Source: Minwuia thermotolerans (GTDB lineage: Bacteria; Pseudomonadota; Alphaproteobacteria; Minwuiales; Minwuiaceae). From it: DNA of 64,000 nt. The DNA lies in assembly GCA_021604565.1 (NCBI GenBank), contig BQJF01000006.1, positions 1 through 64,000 on the forward strand, in the 5' to 3' direction. The translations under genes were made by a program, and so were the position numbers. Shown piece by piece: positions 39,490 through 48,757 of this stretch (within the stretch, counting starts at the first letter, position 1; each line of letters starts with the position of its first letter). The notes beneath the pieces are model-generated. The model was given only the letters and a program-made list of their open reading frames with translations, searched no databases and was not told where the DNA came from.

Positions 39490-42380
39490 GTGCGTCGGCT
39501 CCGGTCCGGGTGCCAGGCGCTGGCCGCCGGTTGCGGCAATGCGCTGTCCAGCGGTGGCTGCGCCGCGAAACGCGGCATGGTGCGCGCCGTATCGCCGTCC
39601 CGCACCTTCTCCAGCCGGACCCGCAGGTCGAACCACGCAGCCTGCCCGGTGATCGGGTCCGAGTTGGCGTGACGCTGGCCGTCACCCCGGTCGGGCAGAA
39701 GCTCGTGGATCAGATGGTTGAGCAGAAAGCCCTTCTCGGCCTCCGGCGAGTCGGGACTCAGGTTCCAGGCTCCGGATCGCTTGCCGATCGCGTTCCAGGT
39801 CCAGATCGTGCGGTCATTGACGGCAGCCATGCGTTTCACCGGCACGCGAATGCGCCCGTGGTGAGAGACGACGTCCACCAGATCGCCGTCCCGCAGTTCC
39901 ATTTCATCGAACAGGCCTGCCGGAATGTGCATTGCGTTCGCGGTATGGATCTGGCGCAGCCAGGCATTCTGCGACCCCCAACTGTGATACATCGCCATCG
40001 GGCGCTGGGTCAGGGCGTGCAGGGGGAAGTCCGCGTCCTCGATCCCTTGCCCTTCGAACGGCGGGTACCAGCGGGGCAGGGGCGTGAAGGTGTCGGCGAT
40101 CCGCTGGCGCAGATGTTCCGGTGGCTGGCGCTCACCGTGTCCCTGTGCCGCCAGCCGGAACTTCTGCAGCGGTTCCAGATAGAGCTGGAAAGTCACCGGG
40201 GCAGGCTTGTCGAAGAACCCCATCTCCACCGCGAAGTCCTGATAGGACCGGTTGGCGAACTTGAAGAACCGCGCTTCCTCCGGGATTTCCTGACTCCAGA
40301 AGCTGCCGTTGGCGATGTAGCGGTCAAGCTGGTCCGGGTTGACGTCGCCGCGTCCTGCATCACTGCCGTCGGCCCCCCGGAATCCGGCAAGCGGACCAAT
40401 GCCGGGCTTGCGCAGGTGGTTGACCATGTAGTCGGCATAATCGTCATAGGTCGGTGCCCCGTCCTCCCCGACGAAGCCGGGCAGACCCAGCCGGGCACCC
40501 AGGTCGATCAGCACCGTCTGGAACCCGCGCACATCCCGGTCGGGCTCGATCACAGGCCAGCGGATGGCGTCAGCCACCATGTCCGGCTCCGCGATTGGCC
40601 GGTCGAGCAGGGATATGCAGTCGTGCCGTTCCAGATAGGTCGTGTCGGGCAGCACGAGGTCCGCGTAGGCCACCATCTCCGATGAATAGGCATCGGAATA
40701 GATGATTTTCGGGATGACATAGTTCCCGTCGTCGTCGGTCGCGGTCAGCATCTCCATGGTGCCCGCCGTGTTCATCGACGAGTTCCAGGCCATGTTGGCC
40801 ATGTAAAGGAACAGCACATCGACCGGATAGGGATCGCGGTTGAAGGCATTGGCGATGACCATGTGCATCATGCCATGGGCCGACAGCGGCGCGTCCCATG
40901 AGAACGCCTTGTCGATGCGGATGGGCTTGCCGTCATCGTCCAGCAGCAGATCCTCCGGCCCGCGCGGGAATCCCAGATGCGGTCCGGCCAGCGGCTGGTT
41001 GGGCAGGATGCGTCCGGTGACGCCTGCTCCTGTCGGCTTCGGATGCACCTCGACCGGCTTGGGGTAGGGCGGTTCGAACCTGAATCCGCCCGGGCAGTCG
41101 ACAGCACCGATCAGCACCTGCAGCAGGTGCAGCGCCCGGCAGGTCTGAAACCCGTTCGAGTGGGCCGAGATTCCGCGCATGGCATGAAACGCGACCGGAC
41201 GACCGGTGAAGCCGTCATGCTGTTCCCCGTCCATGTCGGTCCAGGGCTGGTCGATGCGGATCTCTTCCTCGAACGCTACCCGCCCGATCTCCGCTGCCAG
41301 GGTACGGATACGGTCGGCACCGATCCCGGTCTCCCCCGCCACCGCCTCGGGTGTGTACGCGGGATCCAGCGCGGTTTCGGCGATCAGCTCGAACGACGGT
41401 CGGGCGCTGCCGCCGTCCGGCAGTTCCAGGCGGCCCTTCAGGGACGGGCGCTTCGTGACCGTGACCGGCTTTCCGCTGTCGCGATCCAGCATCAGCGGCT
41501 TGCCCTCGTCGTCGCGCAGGAACAGGCCGTCGTCCGCCGCACCGGGCCGGTCGATGACCAGCCAGGCGGCGTTGGAATAGCGCATCAGGTAGTCCAGATC
41601 GACGCGACCGTTGCGCATCAGTTCGTGGATCAGGCTGAGCACCAGCAGCCCGTCGGTGCCGGGCCGGATACCGAACCAGTCGTCGGCCACCGCCGAATAG
41701 CCGGTCCGGATCGGATTGACCGAAACGACCCGGACGCCGCGTTGCTTCAGCTTGGCGATGCCGGCCTTGATAGGGTTGGAGTCATGGTCCTCGGCCACGC
41801 CGAACAGCAGGAACAGCTTCGTGCGGTCCCAGTCCGGCTGACCGAATTCCCAGAATGCGCCGCCGATGGTGTAGATGCCGGCCGTCGCCATGTTGACGGA
41901 GCAGAAGCCGCCGTGTGCCGCATAGTTGGGGGTGCCGAACTGCTGCGCCCAGAAGCTGGTCAGTGACTGGCTCTGGTCGCGACCGGTGAAGAACGCCAGC
42001 CGTTTCGGGCTGGTGGCGCGGGCGCGGGCCAGCCAGGCGGTGGCCATGTCCAGCGCTTCCTCCCACTCGATCTCCTCGAACCGGTTCTCGCCGCGTTTGC
42101 CGACGCGCTTCAGCGGCTTGCGCAGCCGGGCGGGGGAATAATGCTGCATGATGCCCGCCGAGCCCTTGGCGCACAGCACACCCTTGTTCACCGGATGGTC
42201 GCGGTTGCCACCGATGTAGCGGACCTGGTCGCCTTCCAGATGGACATCGATGCCGCAGCGGCAGGCACACATGTAGCAGGTCGTCTTCTCGACCCGGCGT
42301 TCGGTGCCGGTGCCACGGTTCGTCGCCCTGTGTTCGGACGATGTGTGTTCGGACGATGCGTGTTCGGACGGTGCGTTCAC
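39486..42380 (-). CDS. soeA: Sulfite dehydrogenase molybdopterin subunit SoeA
   Basis: A 964-residue molybdopterin oxidoreductase of the DMSO reductase superfamily, called SoeA because its N-terminal and central sequence ([74 protein letters not shown]) fits my recollection of cytoplasmic SoeABC enzymes that oxidise sulfite to sulfate. C35, C38, C42 and C70 bind a [4Fe-4S] cluster. No Tat leader is present. The start is the GTG at 42380, with GGGGAGG 4 bases upstream; upstream frames lack a ribosome site. The first 30 residues include three S-E-H repeats. soeA, soeB and soeC are joined by ATGA overlaps. A polysulfide or other reductase role cannot be fully excluded. Confidence 0.88.
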   Translation of the reverse strand: MNAPSEHASSEHTSSEHRATNRGTGTERRVEKTTCYMCACRCGIDVHLEGDQVRYIGGNRDHPVNKGVLCAKGSAGIMQHYSPARLRKPLKRVGKRGENRFEEIEWEEALDMATAWLARARATSPKRLAFFTGRDQSQSLTSFWAQQFGTPNYAAHGGFCSVNMATAGIYTIGGAFWEFGQPDWDRTKLFLLFGVAEDHDSNPIKAGIAKLKQRGVRVVSVNPIRTGYSAVADDWFGIRPGTDGLLVLSLIHELMRNGRVDLDYLMRYSNAAWLVIDRPGAADDGLFLRDDEGKPLMLDRDSGKPVTVTKRPSLKGRLELPDGGSARPSFELIAETALDPAYTPEAVAGETGIGADRIRTLAAEIGRVAFEEEIRIDQPWTDMDGEQHDGFTGRPVAFHAMRGISAHSNGFQTCRALHLLQVLIGAVDCPGGFRFEPPYPKPVEVHPKPTGAGVTGRILPNQPLAGPHLGFPRGPEDLLLDDDGKPIRIDKAFSWDAPLSAHGMMHMVIANAFNRDPYPVDVLFLYMANMAWNSSMNTAGTMEMLTATDDDGNYVIPKIIYSDAYSSEMVAYADLVLPDTTYLERHDCISLLDRPIAEPDMVADAIRWPVIEPDRDVRGFQTVLIDLGARLGLPGFVGEDGAPTYDDYADYMVNHLRKPGIGPLAGFRGADGSDAGRGDVNPDQLDRYIANGSFWSQEIPEEARFFKFANRSYQDFAVEMGFFDKPAPVTFQLYLEPLQKFRLAAQGHGERQPPEHLRQRIADTFTPLPRWYPPFEGQGIEDADFPLHALTQRPMAMYHSWGSQNAWLRQIHTANAMHIPAGLFDEMELRDGDLVDVVSHHGRIRVPVKRMAAVNDRTIWTWNAIGKRSGAWNLSPDSPEAEKGFLLNHLIHELLPDRGDGQRHANSDPITGQAAWFDLRVRLEKVRDGDTARTMPRFAAQPPLDSALPQPAASAWHPDRSRRT
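42331..42375 (-). repeat. 15-bp in-frame tandem repeat in the soeA 5' end
   Basis: TGTTCGGACG recurs at 42331, 42346 and 42361, giving three 15-base units that encode SSEHx-type pentapeptides right after the soeA start. Two units are nearly identical. Such a repeat could vary in copy number without frameshift. Confidence 0.8.
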
Positions 42381-42534
42381 GGTGCCTCCCCAGCAACCAC
42401 GCGGCGGGTTTCGCAGCGATTCAGGGTATTTCACACCCCGCAGGCGGAGTTTGGACGAAGCAGCGGGCCGGACGCAAGGCGGTGGCTGCCATGGCTGGCA
42501 TTCGCGCTGCCGGGGACCCGGGCGCAATTCGGTT

Positions 42535-42563
42535 TTGTCCCGGACGGCGGGCCGCGCTATGTT
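42535..42563 (+). promoter_or_regulatory. Candidate sigma-70 promoter for the thiolase gene
   Basis: TTGTCC (42535-42540) and TATGTT (42558-42563) are 17 bases apart in the divergent soeA-thiolase spacer, each matching the consensus at 4 of 6 positions. The ATG follows 59 bases later. Confidence 0.4.
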
Positions 42564-42622
42564 CCGCGCAGCAACTGACGCTGAACGACAGGACCTGTCA
42601 CAGAAACAAGGGGAGATCACTC

Positions 42623-43807
42623 ATGGCTGATGCAGTCATCGTTTCAACCGCCCGGACGCCGATCGGCAAGGCTTTCCGTGGTGCGTTCAACAATACCGGT
42701 GGCGCCGAGATGGGCGGCCATGTGGTGAAGCACGCCGTGGAGCGTGCGGGCATCGAAGGCGCGGAAGTCGAGGACGTGCTGATGGGCTGCGCCAATCCGG
42801 AAGGCACCACCGGCGGCAACATCGCCCGCCAGATCGCGCTGCGTGCGGGTCTTCCGGTCAATGTGCCGGGTGCCACGGTCAACCGCTTCTGCTCCTCCGG
42901 TCTGCAGACCATCGCCATGGCGAGCCAGCGGATCATCGCCGACGAAGCCGATGTGCTGGTCGCCGGTGGTCTGGAGTCGGTCAGCCTGGTGCAGAACGAA
43001 CATGCCAACCGCTACCGCTCCAAGGACGAGTGGCTGGAGAAGACCCATCCGGGCATCTACTACTCCATGATCCAGACGGCTGAAGTCGTGGCCAACCGCT
43101 ATGGCGTCAGCCGCGAGTATCAGGACGAGTACGGCCTGCAGTCGCAGATGCGCACCGCCGCGGGCCAGCAGGCCGGCAAGTTCGATGACGAGATCGTGCC
43201 GATGACCACGACCAAGATCGTCACCGACAAGCAGACCGGCGAGACCTCCGAAGTCGAGGTGACGCTGGACAAGGACGAGGGCAATCGCGCCGACACCAAT
43301 CTGGAAGGCCTGTCCTCCCTGAAGCCGGTGATCGGTGACAATGGCTTCATCACCGCCGGCAACGCCTCGCAGCTTTCCGACGGTGCCTCTGCCGCCGTGG
43401 TCATGAACGCCAAGGTCGCTGAGCAGAAGGGCCTGCAGCCGCTGGGCATCTTCCGCGGCTTTGCCGTTGCGGGTCTGGAACCGGACGAGATGGGCATCGG
43501 CCCGATCTATGCCGTGCCGAAGCTGCTGGAGCGTACCGGCCTGAAGATGGACGACATCGACCTCTGGGAACTGAACGAGGCCTTCGCGGTGCAGGTCCTG
43601 TATTCCCGCGACAAGCTGGGCATTCCCAACGAGATCCTGAACGTCAACGGCGGCGCGATCTCCATCGGCCACCCGTTCGGCATGTCCGGTGCCCGCATGG
43701 TCGGCCACGCGCTGATCGAGGGCAAGCGTCGCGGCTCCAAGTACGTCGTCTGCACCATGTGCATCGGTGGCGGTCAGGGCGCAGCCGGCCTGTTCGAGGT
43801 CGCGTGA
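42623..43807 (+). CDS. Acetyl-CoA C-acyltransferase (thiolase)
   Basis: A 394-residue thiolase catalysing thiolytic cleavage or condensation of acyl-CoA, in beta-oxidation or acetoacetyl-CoA metabolism. The nucleophilic Cys is C90 in [15 protein letters not shown]. The second catalytic pair is the His of [16 protein letters not shown] and the Cys of [16 protein letters not shown]. Substrate chain length cannot be read from sequence. The ATG at 42623 follows GGGGAG by 7 bases; the frame is open 94 codons further upstream, but that part lacks thiolase sequence. A hairpin follows the stop. Confidence 0.94.
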   Translation: MADAVIVSTARTPIGKAFRGAFNNTGGAEMGGHVVKHAVERAGIEGAEVEDVLMGCANPEGTTGGNIARQIALRAGLPVNVPGATVNRFCSSGLQTIAMASQRIIADEADVLVAGGLESVSLVQNEHANRYRSKDEWLEKTHPGIYYSMIQTAEVVANRYGVSREYQDEYGLQSQMRTAAGQQAGKFDDEIVPMTTTKIVTDKQTGETSEVEVTLDKDEGNRADTNLEGLSSLKPVIGDNGFITAGNASQLSDGASAAVVMNAKVAEQKGLQPLGIFRGFAVAGLEPDEMGIGPIYAVPKLLERTGLKMDDIDLWELNEAFAVQVLYSRDKLGIPNEILNVNGGAISIGHPFGMSGARMVGHALIEGKRRGSKYVVCTMCIGGGQGAAGLFEVA

Positions 43808-43820
43808 TCTGACTGTCCCG

Positions 43821-43836
43821 GACGCCTGATGGCGTC
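43821..43836 (+). terminator. Hairpin after thiolase
   Basis: GACGCC-TGAT-GGCGTC is a perfect 6-bp stem with a tetraloop, 14 bases after the thiolase stop. No U-run follows directly. Confidence 0.45.
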
Positions 43837-43854
43837 TGACGGAACGACATGAGG

Positions 43855-43890
43855 AAGGGGGCGGTGTCCATCGGGTGCCGCCCCCTTTCT
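43855..43890 (+). terminator. Rho-independent terminator
   Basis: AAGGGGGCGG (43855-43864) pairs with CCGCCCCCTT (43878-43887) around a 13-base loop, followed by the short pyrimidine run TCTTGTT. It sits between the convergent thiolase and GNAT toxin genes and can serve both. Confidence 0.7.
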
Positions 43891-43935
43891 TGTTGGGAGA
43901 GCGGGTTGGCGCGATCCCGTCGGTTGATGGCGGTG

Positions 43936-44478
43936 TCAGGATTCGATGATCTGGCGGACCTGTTTCATGGTCATGAACATGCGGGCCTCGTTGCTGGCAA
44001 AGCTCTGAAACCCGAATTCCTCATACCATCCCTTGCGCCTCGTAAAGGTGTCCGCGTCACCATCGGACATCACGTCGAGCAGGACGGCGTGACACCCGGC
44101 CTGATCCGCGATGACGCAGGCCTTCTCGAAAACATGGTGCATGAGCAGGCTTCCGACACCGAGGCCCTGCGCCCGCAATTCGACAGCCACCTGACCGAGA
44201 AACAGAACCGGGACTTCGCCATGGCTGGGGGTGCCTCTTGGCGGTTTCGGTAACTCGGTGACATTCATCGTGCCGACATTGATGGCGTGATAGCCAAGGA
44301 TCGTCGTCTCGCCCGATTCGACCGCGACATAGACCCGTGTCATGTCATCTTTCTGCTGCTTCCTGGCAGACAGATTCAGGAAATTGTTCAACCGCGCGAC
44401 ACCACAGTCAAACCCGGAGCGATCATGTCGCCCCGGGTCCCAGCTCTCGATGTTGATAGGTGTCTCGTCAGTCAGCAT
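43936..44478 (-). CDS. GNAT acetyltransferase toxin, TacT family
   Basis: A 180-residue GNAT enzyme of the type II toxin-antitoxin class. Such toxins acetylate the amino group of charged tRNAs and stop translation. Typical features are the N-terminal FDCGVARLNNFLNLSARKQQKDDMTRVYVAV, the acetyl-CoA loop ELRAQGLGVGSLLMHHVF, and the C-terminal RRKGWYEEFGFQSF, containing the Tyr that acts as general acid in GNATs. It overlaps the antitoxin gene by 11 bases, the usual order of antitoxin first. Activity is inferred from family membership. Confidence 0.88.
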   Translation of the reverse strand: MLTDETPINIESWDPGRHDRSGFDCGVARLNNFLNLSARKQQKDDMTRVYVAVESGETTILGYHAINVGTMNVTELPKPPRGTPSHGEVPVLFLGQVAVELRAQGLGVGSLLMHHVFEKACVIADQAGCHAVLLDVMSDGDADTFTRRKGWYEEFGFQSFASNEARMFMTMKQVRQIIES

Positions 44479-44776
44479 TCGCCACGCGACGCCGGTATGA
44501 GGCGGCAGCCTTGAGGGCGCGCGGCGTCGGAGCAGGGGGCGTGTCGAGCGCCGTTGAAAACCGTCTGGCGTCCTCCGCTGTCAGCACATGACGGGAACTG
44601 TCCTCGATGACCCGCTGTGCCTCCTTGGCAATCGCGTTGCGCAGGAACACCGACTTGTCGACCCCGAGAGCCACAGTGGCGCGCTCAATCAGCGCCGTAA
44701 GGCTGTCGCCATGCCGTATCTGTGTGGTGCGCGTCTGCTTCTCGCTGTTCAGACCGGTCACATTCAGGTCCAGCAT
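44468..44776 (-). CDS. DUF1778/TacA family antitoxin
   Basis: A 102-residue partner of the GNAT toxin. The N-terminal part resembles a ribbon-helix-helix DNA-binding domain (MLDLNVTGL..., TALIERATVALGVDKSVFLRNAIAKEAQRVIEDSSRHVL), followed by the DUF1778-type linker LTAEDARRFSTAL and a Pro/Ala-rich toxin-wrapping tail. The ATG at 44776 is chosen because GAGGAG stands 7 bases upstream; an upstream start at 44818 would place the operator palindrome in the coding sequence. It probably autorepresses through that palindrome. Confidence 0.87.
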   Translation of the reverse strand: MLDLNVTGLNSEKQTRTTQIRHGDSLTALIERATVALGVDKSVFLRNAIAKEAQRVIEDSSRHVLTAEDARRFSTALDTPPAPTPRALKAAASYRRRVANAD

Positions 44777-44798
44777 TTTCGAACTCCTCTGCTCCCGT

Positions 44799-44825
44799 AT
44801 ATGTAATGCAAATTGCATTACATAT
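44799..44825. promoter_or_regulatory. 27-bp perfect palindromic operator of the toxin-antitoxin operon
   Basis: A 13-base arm ATATGTAATGCAA, one central A, and its exact reverse complement. It begins 23 bases upstream of the antitoxin ATG and is AT-rich in a GC-rich background. It fits a site for the ribbon-helix-helix antitoxin. Confidence 0.8.
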
Positions 44826-44828
44826 CAA
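44800..44828 (-). promoter_or_regulatory. Candidate toxin-antitoxin promoter overlapping the operator
   Basis: On the minus strand TTGATA (44828-44823, 5 of 6 to -35) is 17 bases from TACATA (44805-44800, weak -10). The palindrome covers the spacer and -10, so bound antitoxin would block polymerase. Confidence 0.5.
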
Positions 44829-44907
44829 CAGCGATCGATGTTCCCTGCATTCTGACAAGTCGCAGTTTCTTTGGAAGATCGGTACCAGTATTGCGACCTG
44901 CGTTTCG

Positions 44908-47343
44908 CTACTCCCGCGCGGCGACTTCCAGCGGAGGTACCTTGCAGATCTGCGGGCTGCTGGTCGGGCCGAGCGGCGTTGCTATGCCGCCATTCGCGTC
45001 GATGGAGACCTGGTGACCGGCGATCTGCAGGCTGAAGCCGCCGCCGGGTTTGGCCGTCACGGCCTCGGCGACGGTACCCTTGCAGCCCAGATCAACCGCG
45101 ACGAGGAATTCGGCTGAACTCACCTTTTCCGTCGTGGCCACCGTTGCATGCCATTGCGGCTGCCAGTCGGGCACGAAGAAGTCGTCCGGGTTGGCGGGGA
45201 ACTCACTGGTCTGGCCGATACCGAAGTCCGGGGCGCTGAGCACGGTGAAGCAGGCCTTGCCCTCGCCCTTCGTGATGTTGAGGCCGTTGGCGCCCTGATG
45301 CTCGATCTCGGTCCAGCTATGCAGGTTCCACTCGAAACGGCGCGGGGTTTCGGAGGCGAGATCGTCGTAGATCAGCGCCACGTCGGGCCGCAGGTACATC
45401 ATCGTGCGCACCGCCCGGCTCAGCTCGCCCTTGTAGGCCGCGGTGGCATCGCCGACCGCCATGTCCATGTCGCCGCAGCGTGCGAAGTTGCGCAGCGTGC
45501 CCTGGGCCGAGCGATCCTGGTACGGCTGGCCTTCGCCGCCGTCATAGGTGATCGCGTTGTGGGCCTTGGTGCGCATGGTCCAGCTCTCGTGGTGCGCCGA
45601 TTTCCATGTGTCGTAGTAGCCGCTGTCGATGGCCAGCGACTCGCCGCGACCGTTGATGATGAAGCTGTTCTGGTCCGCATGGGAATGGTTGAAGGAACCG
45701 TAGGGACTGGACTTGAACAGGATCGAATAGCGGTCGCGGTCATCAAGGTCGCTGTGCATCGCCACCCAGCCGATGGAGGGGAAGACCGCCGTATCGGGCA
45801 GGGTGACATGCTCCTCCGCCACGAACGGTTTCGCGGCCTCGTAGAGGGGGCCATAGAGGTGAACGAAATACTCCTCGTCCGTCTCGGCCTCGTTCCAGAG
45901 GGAGGCCAGACGGCGGCTGATCGGGGTGTCCACCCGCTGCAGATAGAGCTTCGACAGCAGGCTCCAGGCGGAGGAGCGTTCGTACTCGCCGCCGTCGCCG
46001 AAGGAACTGTTCGGTGTGCCCGGCGGGATCAGGTAGCTGAAGAAGATGCCTGCCTGCTTGGGCCAGCCCATGTTGACCGGATCGACACCGATCGCATTCC
46101 GCAGCACGTCCCAGTACTGCATGCTGTTCATCGCGTCCCAGACACCATAGTTGACGCCATTGCCGAAGCCGCCGTCATCACCGCCCCAGGGATTGTTGGT
46201 GGCGAGATATATGGGATAGGTGCGGAAGAACCAGTTCTTGGCGCGTGGGGAGTCACCGGCCAGCAGGATGGCGATGGCCGTGATCGCACCGGCCTGGCGG
46301 AAACCGTGGCTGTTGTAGGGCTTGCGCTCCAGTTGACGGCGCGGATGCACGATGTAGCGATCAAACGCGGCTTGCGTCCGGTACTCGATCATCTTGATCG
46401 TCTCGGCCTTCTGTTCGTCGGTCAGCCACCGCTTGGTGATGTCATAGGTCAGGGCCAGCGCCAGCGAGATGCGCAGGTTCGACAGGTCCGATGAGCGGAG
46501 ACCGGTCGAGTGGTCCGGATCCCAGGACAGCAGGTTCGCCGCCCGCCGCCAGCTTTCGCCCAGCGTCGCCTCGTCCCGCGTCAGCCAGTAGGTGTAGGTG
46601 AGAGCGGACAGGCGCACGGTGGCGCGATTGACCTCGCTGGCAATGAAACGGGCCACACGGATACGCTCGTAGAAGTCCTCCACCTCGAAAGTGGCGACCG
46701 GCGGCTCCTTGGTCAGTTCGTCGCCGATCCACTTCTTCTCGACCGTCCGCTTCACGCTGTTGAACAGGGGCTTGCGTCCCCCCTGCCGCAGGTCACGGCG
46801 CAGCAGCCCGAATTCCTGCTTCGGTGGCATTGCGCGGGGGTTGCGGCGGTCCAGTGCCAGCTCCCAGGCTTCCGAAACGGACGGGGCAACAAAGACATGG
46901 GCGTTCGGATGGATGCTGAACGCCCGCCATTCACTCCAGTCCCCTGCAGGCTGGCCGGCGGGCCAGAGCCGTGCGCGCCAGCGCCAGTTGCCCTTCGCCA
47001 GTGGTGCGTCGAGCATGAGGTGGTTGTCCGGCGTCAGACGATGGACGCGGGTTCCGTCCTCATTGAGGATTTCCAGCTCATAGGTCGTGTCCACGGCATC
47101 ATAGCGCCAGTGAAACACCGGCGGATTCTGCGCGGTAATGGTCCCGTTTGCAGGATAGACCGGAAATTCCAGCGCGGTCTGCGGTGACAGGAAATCGGTC
47201 ACTTCCTGCGGCTTCGGCAACCGTTGCACGTAGTCGAGCCAGACATCGACATCCTTGCGCTCTGTCTCGGCACGGGACGCCGTCGCAATGCAGATTGCGA
47301 GTGTGGCGAGGGCCAGCGCACGAAAACCAGTGCGAAATTCCAT
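44908..47343 (-). CDS. Secreted heparinase II/III-like polysaccharide lyase with DUF4962 N-terminal domain
   Basis: An 811-residue exported protein. The ATG at 47343 gives a clean signal peptide (MEFRTGFRALALATLAICIATASRA, cleavage near residue 25) with GGGAGA 6 bases upstream. DUF4962 with a fibronectin-like front part covers about 30-450, including PPVFHWRYDA and the helical toroid segments around YNSHGFRQAGAITAIAILLAGD. The heparinase II/III beta-sandwich covers about 540-800, with SPYGSFNHSHADQNSFIINGRGESLAIDSGYYDTW carrying candidate catalytic His and metal residues. Family members cleave uronic-acid polysaccharides such as alginate or heparin-like chains by beta-elimination. It is divergent from the exopolysaccharide genes and may trim or release their product. 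Confidence 0.88.
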   Translation of the reverse strand: MEFRTGFRALALATLAICIATASRAETERKDVDVWLDYVQRLPKPQEVTDFLSPQTALEFPVYPANGTITAQNPPVFHWRYDAVDTTYELEILNEDGTRVHRLTPDNHLMLDAPLAKGNWRWRARLWPAGQPAGDWSEWRAFSIHPNAHVFVAPSVSEAWELALDRRNPRAMPPKQEFGLLRRDLRQGGRKPLFNSVKRTVEKKWIGDELTKEPPVATFEVEDFYERIRVARFIASEVNRATVRLSALTYTYWLTRDEATLGESWRRAANLLSWDPDHSTGLRSSDLSNLRISLALALTYDITKRWLTDEQKAETIKMIEYRTQAAFDRYIVHPRRQLERKPYNSHGFRQAGAITAIAILLAGDSPRAKNWFFRTYPIYLATNNPWGGDDGGFGNGVNYGVWDAMNSMQYWDVLRNAIGVDPVNMGWPKQAGIFFSYLIPPGTPNSSFGDGGEYERSSAWSLLSKLYLQRVDTPISRRLASLWNEAETDEEYFVHLYGPLYEAAKPFVAEEHVTLPDTAVFPSIGWVAMHSDLDDRDRYSILFKSSPYGSFNHSHADQNSFIINGRGESLAIDSGYYDTWKSAHHESWTMRTKAHNAITYDGGEGQPYQDRSAQGTLRNFARCGDMDMAVGDATAAYKGELSRAVRTMMYLRPDVALIYDDLASETPRRFEWNLHSWTEIEHQGANGLNITKGEGKACFTVLSAPDFGIGQTSEFPANPDDFFVPDWQPQWHATVATTEKVSSAEFLVAVDLGCKGTVAEAVTAKPGGGFSLQIAGHQVSIDANGGIATPLGPTSSPQICKVPPLEVAARE

Positions 47344-47454
47344 CAGATATCTCCCGATCGGGCTTGCAGGGACCTGTTCAGGCTTCCGCATTCAAGTTTC
47401 CTGCCGTCTGGCTGATGCCGGGAGAGGCGGGGCTGTTTCCCGTCCATCGTCCGG

Positions 47455-47484
47455 TTGACAGTTGTCATCGTCGCGCCCTACAGG
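47455..47484 (+). promoter_or_regulatory. Candidate promoter with embedded inverted repeat, exopolysaccharide operon
   Basis: A perfect -35 TTGACA (47455-47460) stands 18 bases before TACAGG, a weak -10. The inverted repeat TGACA-GT-TGTCA (47456-47467) overlaps the -35 and could bind a regulator. It lies in the 238-base divergent spacer between the secreted lyase and the first glycosyltransferase, about 98 bases before the latter's ATG. Confidence 0.4.
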
Positions 47485-47581
47485 GGCAGAGCGTGCATTG
47501 CCGTGCAGGACGCAAGGGTTATAGCGTCCCATTGCGGTCGAGGGCCACAATCTGGTGCGGCCATGGTCAGACAGGGAAACG

Positions 47582-48757
47582 ATGACTGCCCGGATCGACA
47601 TGTCAGTGGAACCTGCCAGAACCAGATCCGGGGGCAAGCCGCGCGTGCTGCTGGTGGGGCCATTTCCGCCAACGACCGGCGGTGTCACGACATTCATGCT
47701 GAACCTCATGGCGTCGGACCTGGCGCAGGACTTCGATTTCATTCCGCACACGACATCCCGCCCGCCAAAGAAGAACGTGGTTGATAACTATGGTTACGCC
47801 GCGATCCTGAAAGGTGGCGTGCTTCGCCTCTTCATCGCGGCCTTCGCGACACTCTGGCACCTGATCAGCTTCCCCTTCGTGCTCTGGTTCCGGCGCATCG
47901 ATATCGTGCAGATCCAGTCCTCGGATTTTCAGACCTTCTGGGAATCCTGTGTCTATCTCTGGATGGCCCGGCGTCTGGGGCGACCGACGATGATGCGCCT
48001 GGGCGGCATATTCGACCAGTTCTACGAAGGCTCCTCCCCCCGGATGCAGCGCGGTATCCGCGCCGGCGTGGCATCGCCCGATATCCTGATCGTGCAGTCG
48101 GAGGGCTGGCGGGATTACCTGACAGGGCTTGGCCGGACCGGGCCGATGCTCGTGCTCTACAATTCCGTGCCGAGATCGTCGGTGGTGCCGCTGGATCAGG
48201 CCCGCAACCGGACGCCGCTGTTCATCTTCACCGCCGGGACCGAGGGCAAGCGCAAGGGAGCCTATGTGCTGATCGAGGCGCTGCAGCGGCCCGAAATGGC
48301 GGATGTCGCCGCCGCGTTCCATCTTGCGGCTGTCATAGAGCCACTGGAGTCGCAATTCGGGAGTGCCGCCCTGCCGCAGCAGATCACGCGCGAGGGCTAT
48401 CTGGCCCACGCGGAGCTGCTGCAACTGATGCGCAGCGGCGATGTCTTCCTGATGCCGTCCTATGGTGAGGGCTTTCCCAACAGCCTGCTGGAAGCCATGG
48501 CAGCCGGGCTCGCGCCCGTGGTCACGCCTGTCGGCGCGGTGCCGGAGATCGTTTCCGACGGCAGGGACGGGCTGGTCATTCCCGCCGGGGACCCGGAGGC
48601 ACTGGCACGGGCGATCCGCCGTCTGGTGGATGATCCGTCCCTGAGACTGCAACTGGCACGATCCGCGCAAGAGCGGGTCCGGGAGATGTTCGTTGCCGAG
48701 GTCGTGCTGGAGCGGCTGGCGACGACTTATCTGGAACTGCTGGCACGGAAGACCTGA
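47582..48757 (+). CDS. Glycosyltransferase family 4 protein
   Basis: A 391-residue GT-B fold glycosyltransferase, probably acting at the cytoplasmic face on a lipid-linked exopolysaccharide repeat. The N-terminal Rossmann domain has PRVLLVGPFPPTTGGVTTF. The C-terminal donor-binding domain has the Glu-rich motif MPSYGEGFPNSLLEAMAAGLAPVVTPVGAVPEIV, which retains the E-x7-E arrangement. The start at 47582 follows AGGGAA by 4 bases; an ATG at 47597 is also possible. Donor and acceptor sugars cannot be predicted. Its stop overlaps the start of the next gene (TGATG). Confidence 0.9.
   Translation: MTARIDMSVEPARTRSGGKPRVLLVGPFPPTTGGVTTFMLNLMASDLAQDFDFIPHTTSRPPKKNVVDNYGYAAILKGGVLRLFIAAFATLWHLISFPFVLWFRRIDIVQIQSSDFQTFWESCVYLWMARRLGRPTMMRLGGIFDQFYEGSSPRMQRGIRAGVASPDILIVQSEGWRDYLTGLGRTGPMLVLYNSVPRSSVVPLDQARNRTPLFIFTAGTEGKRKGAYVLIEALQRPEMADVAAAFHLAAVIEPLESQFGSAALPQQITREGYLAHAELLQLMRSGDVFLMPSYGEGFPNSLLEAMAAGLAPVVTPVGAVPEIVSDGRDGLVIPAGDPEALARAIRRLVDDPSLRLQLARSAQERVREMFVAEVVLERLATTYLELLARKT

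Noticed and set aside
42341-42622. 94-codon N-terminal extension of the thiolase
   Set aside because: The extension has no thiolase sequence, lies antisense to the soeA start, and the ATG at 42623 has a good ribosome site.
44777-44818. Longer antitoxin start at 44818
   Set aside because: It would put part of the 27-bp palindrome and the promoter -10 in the coding sequence and has no ribosome site.
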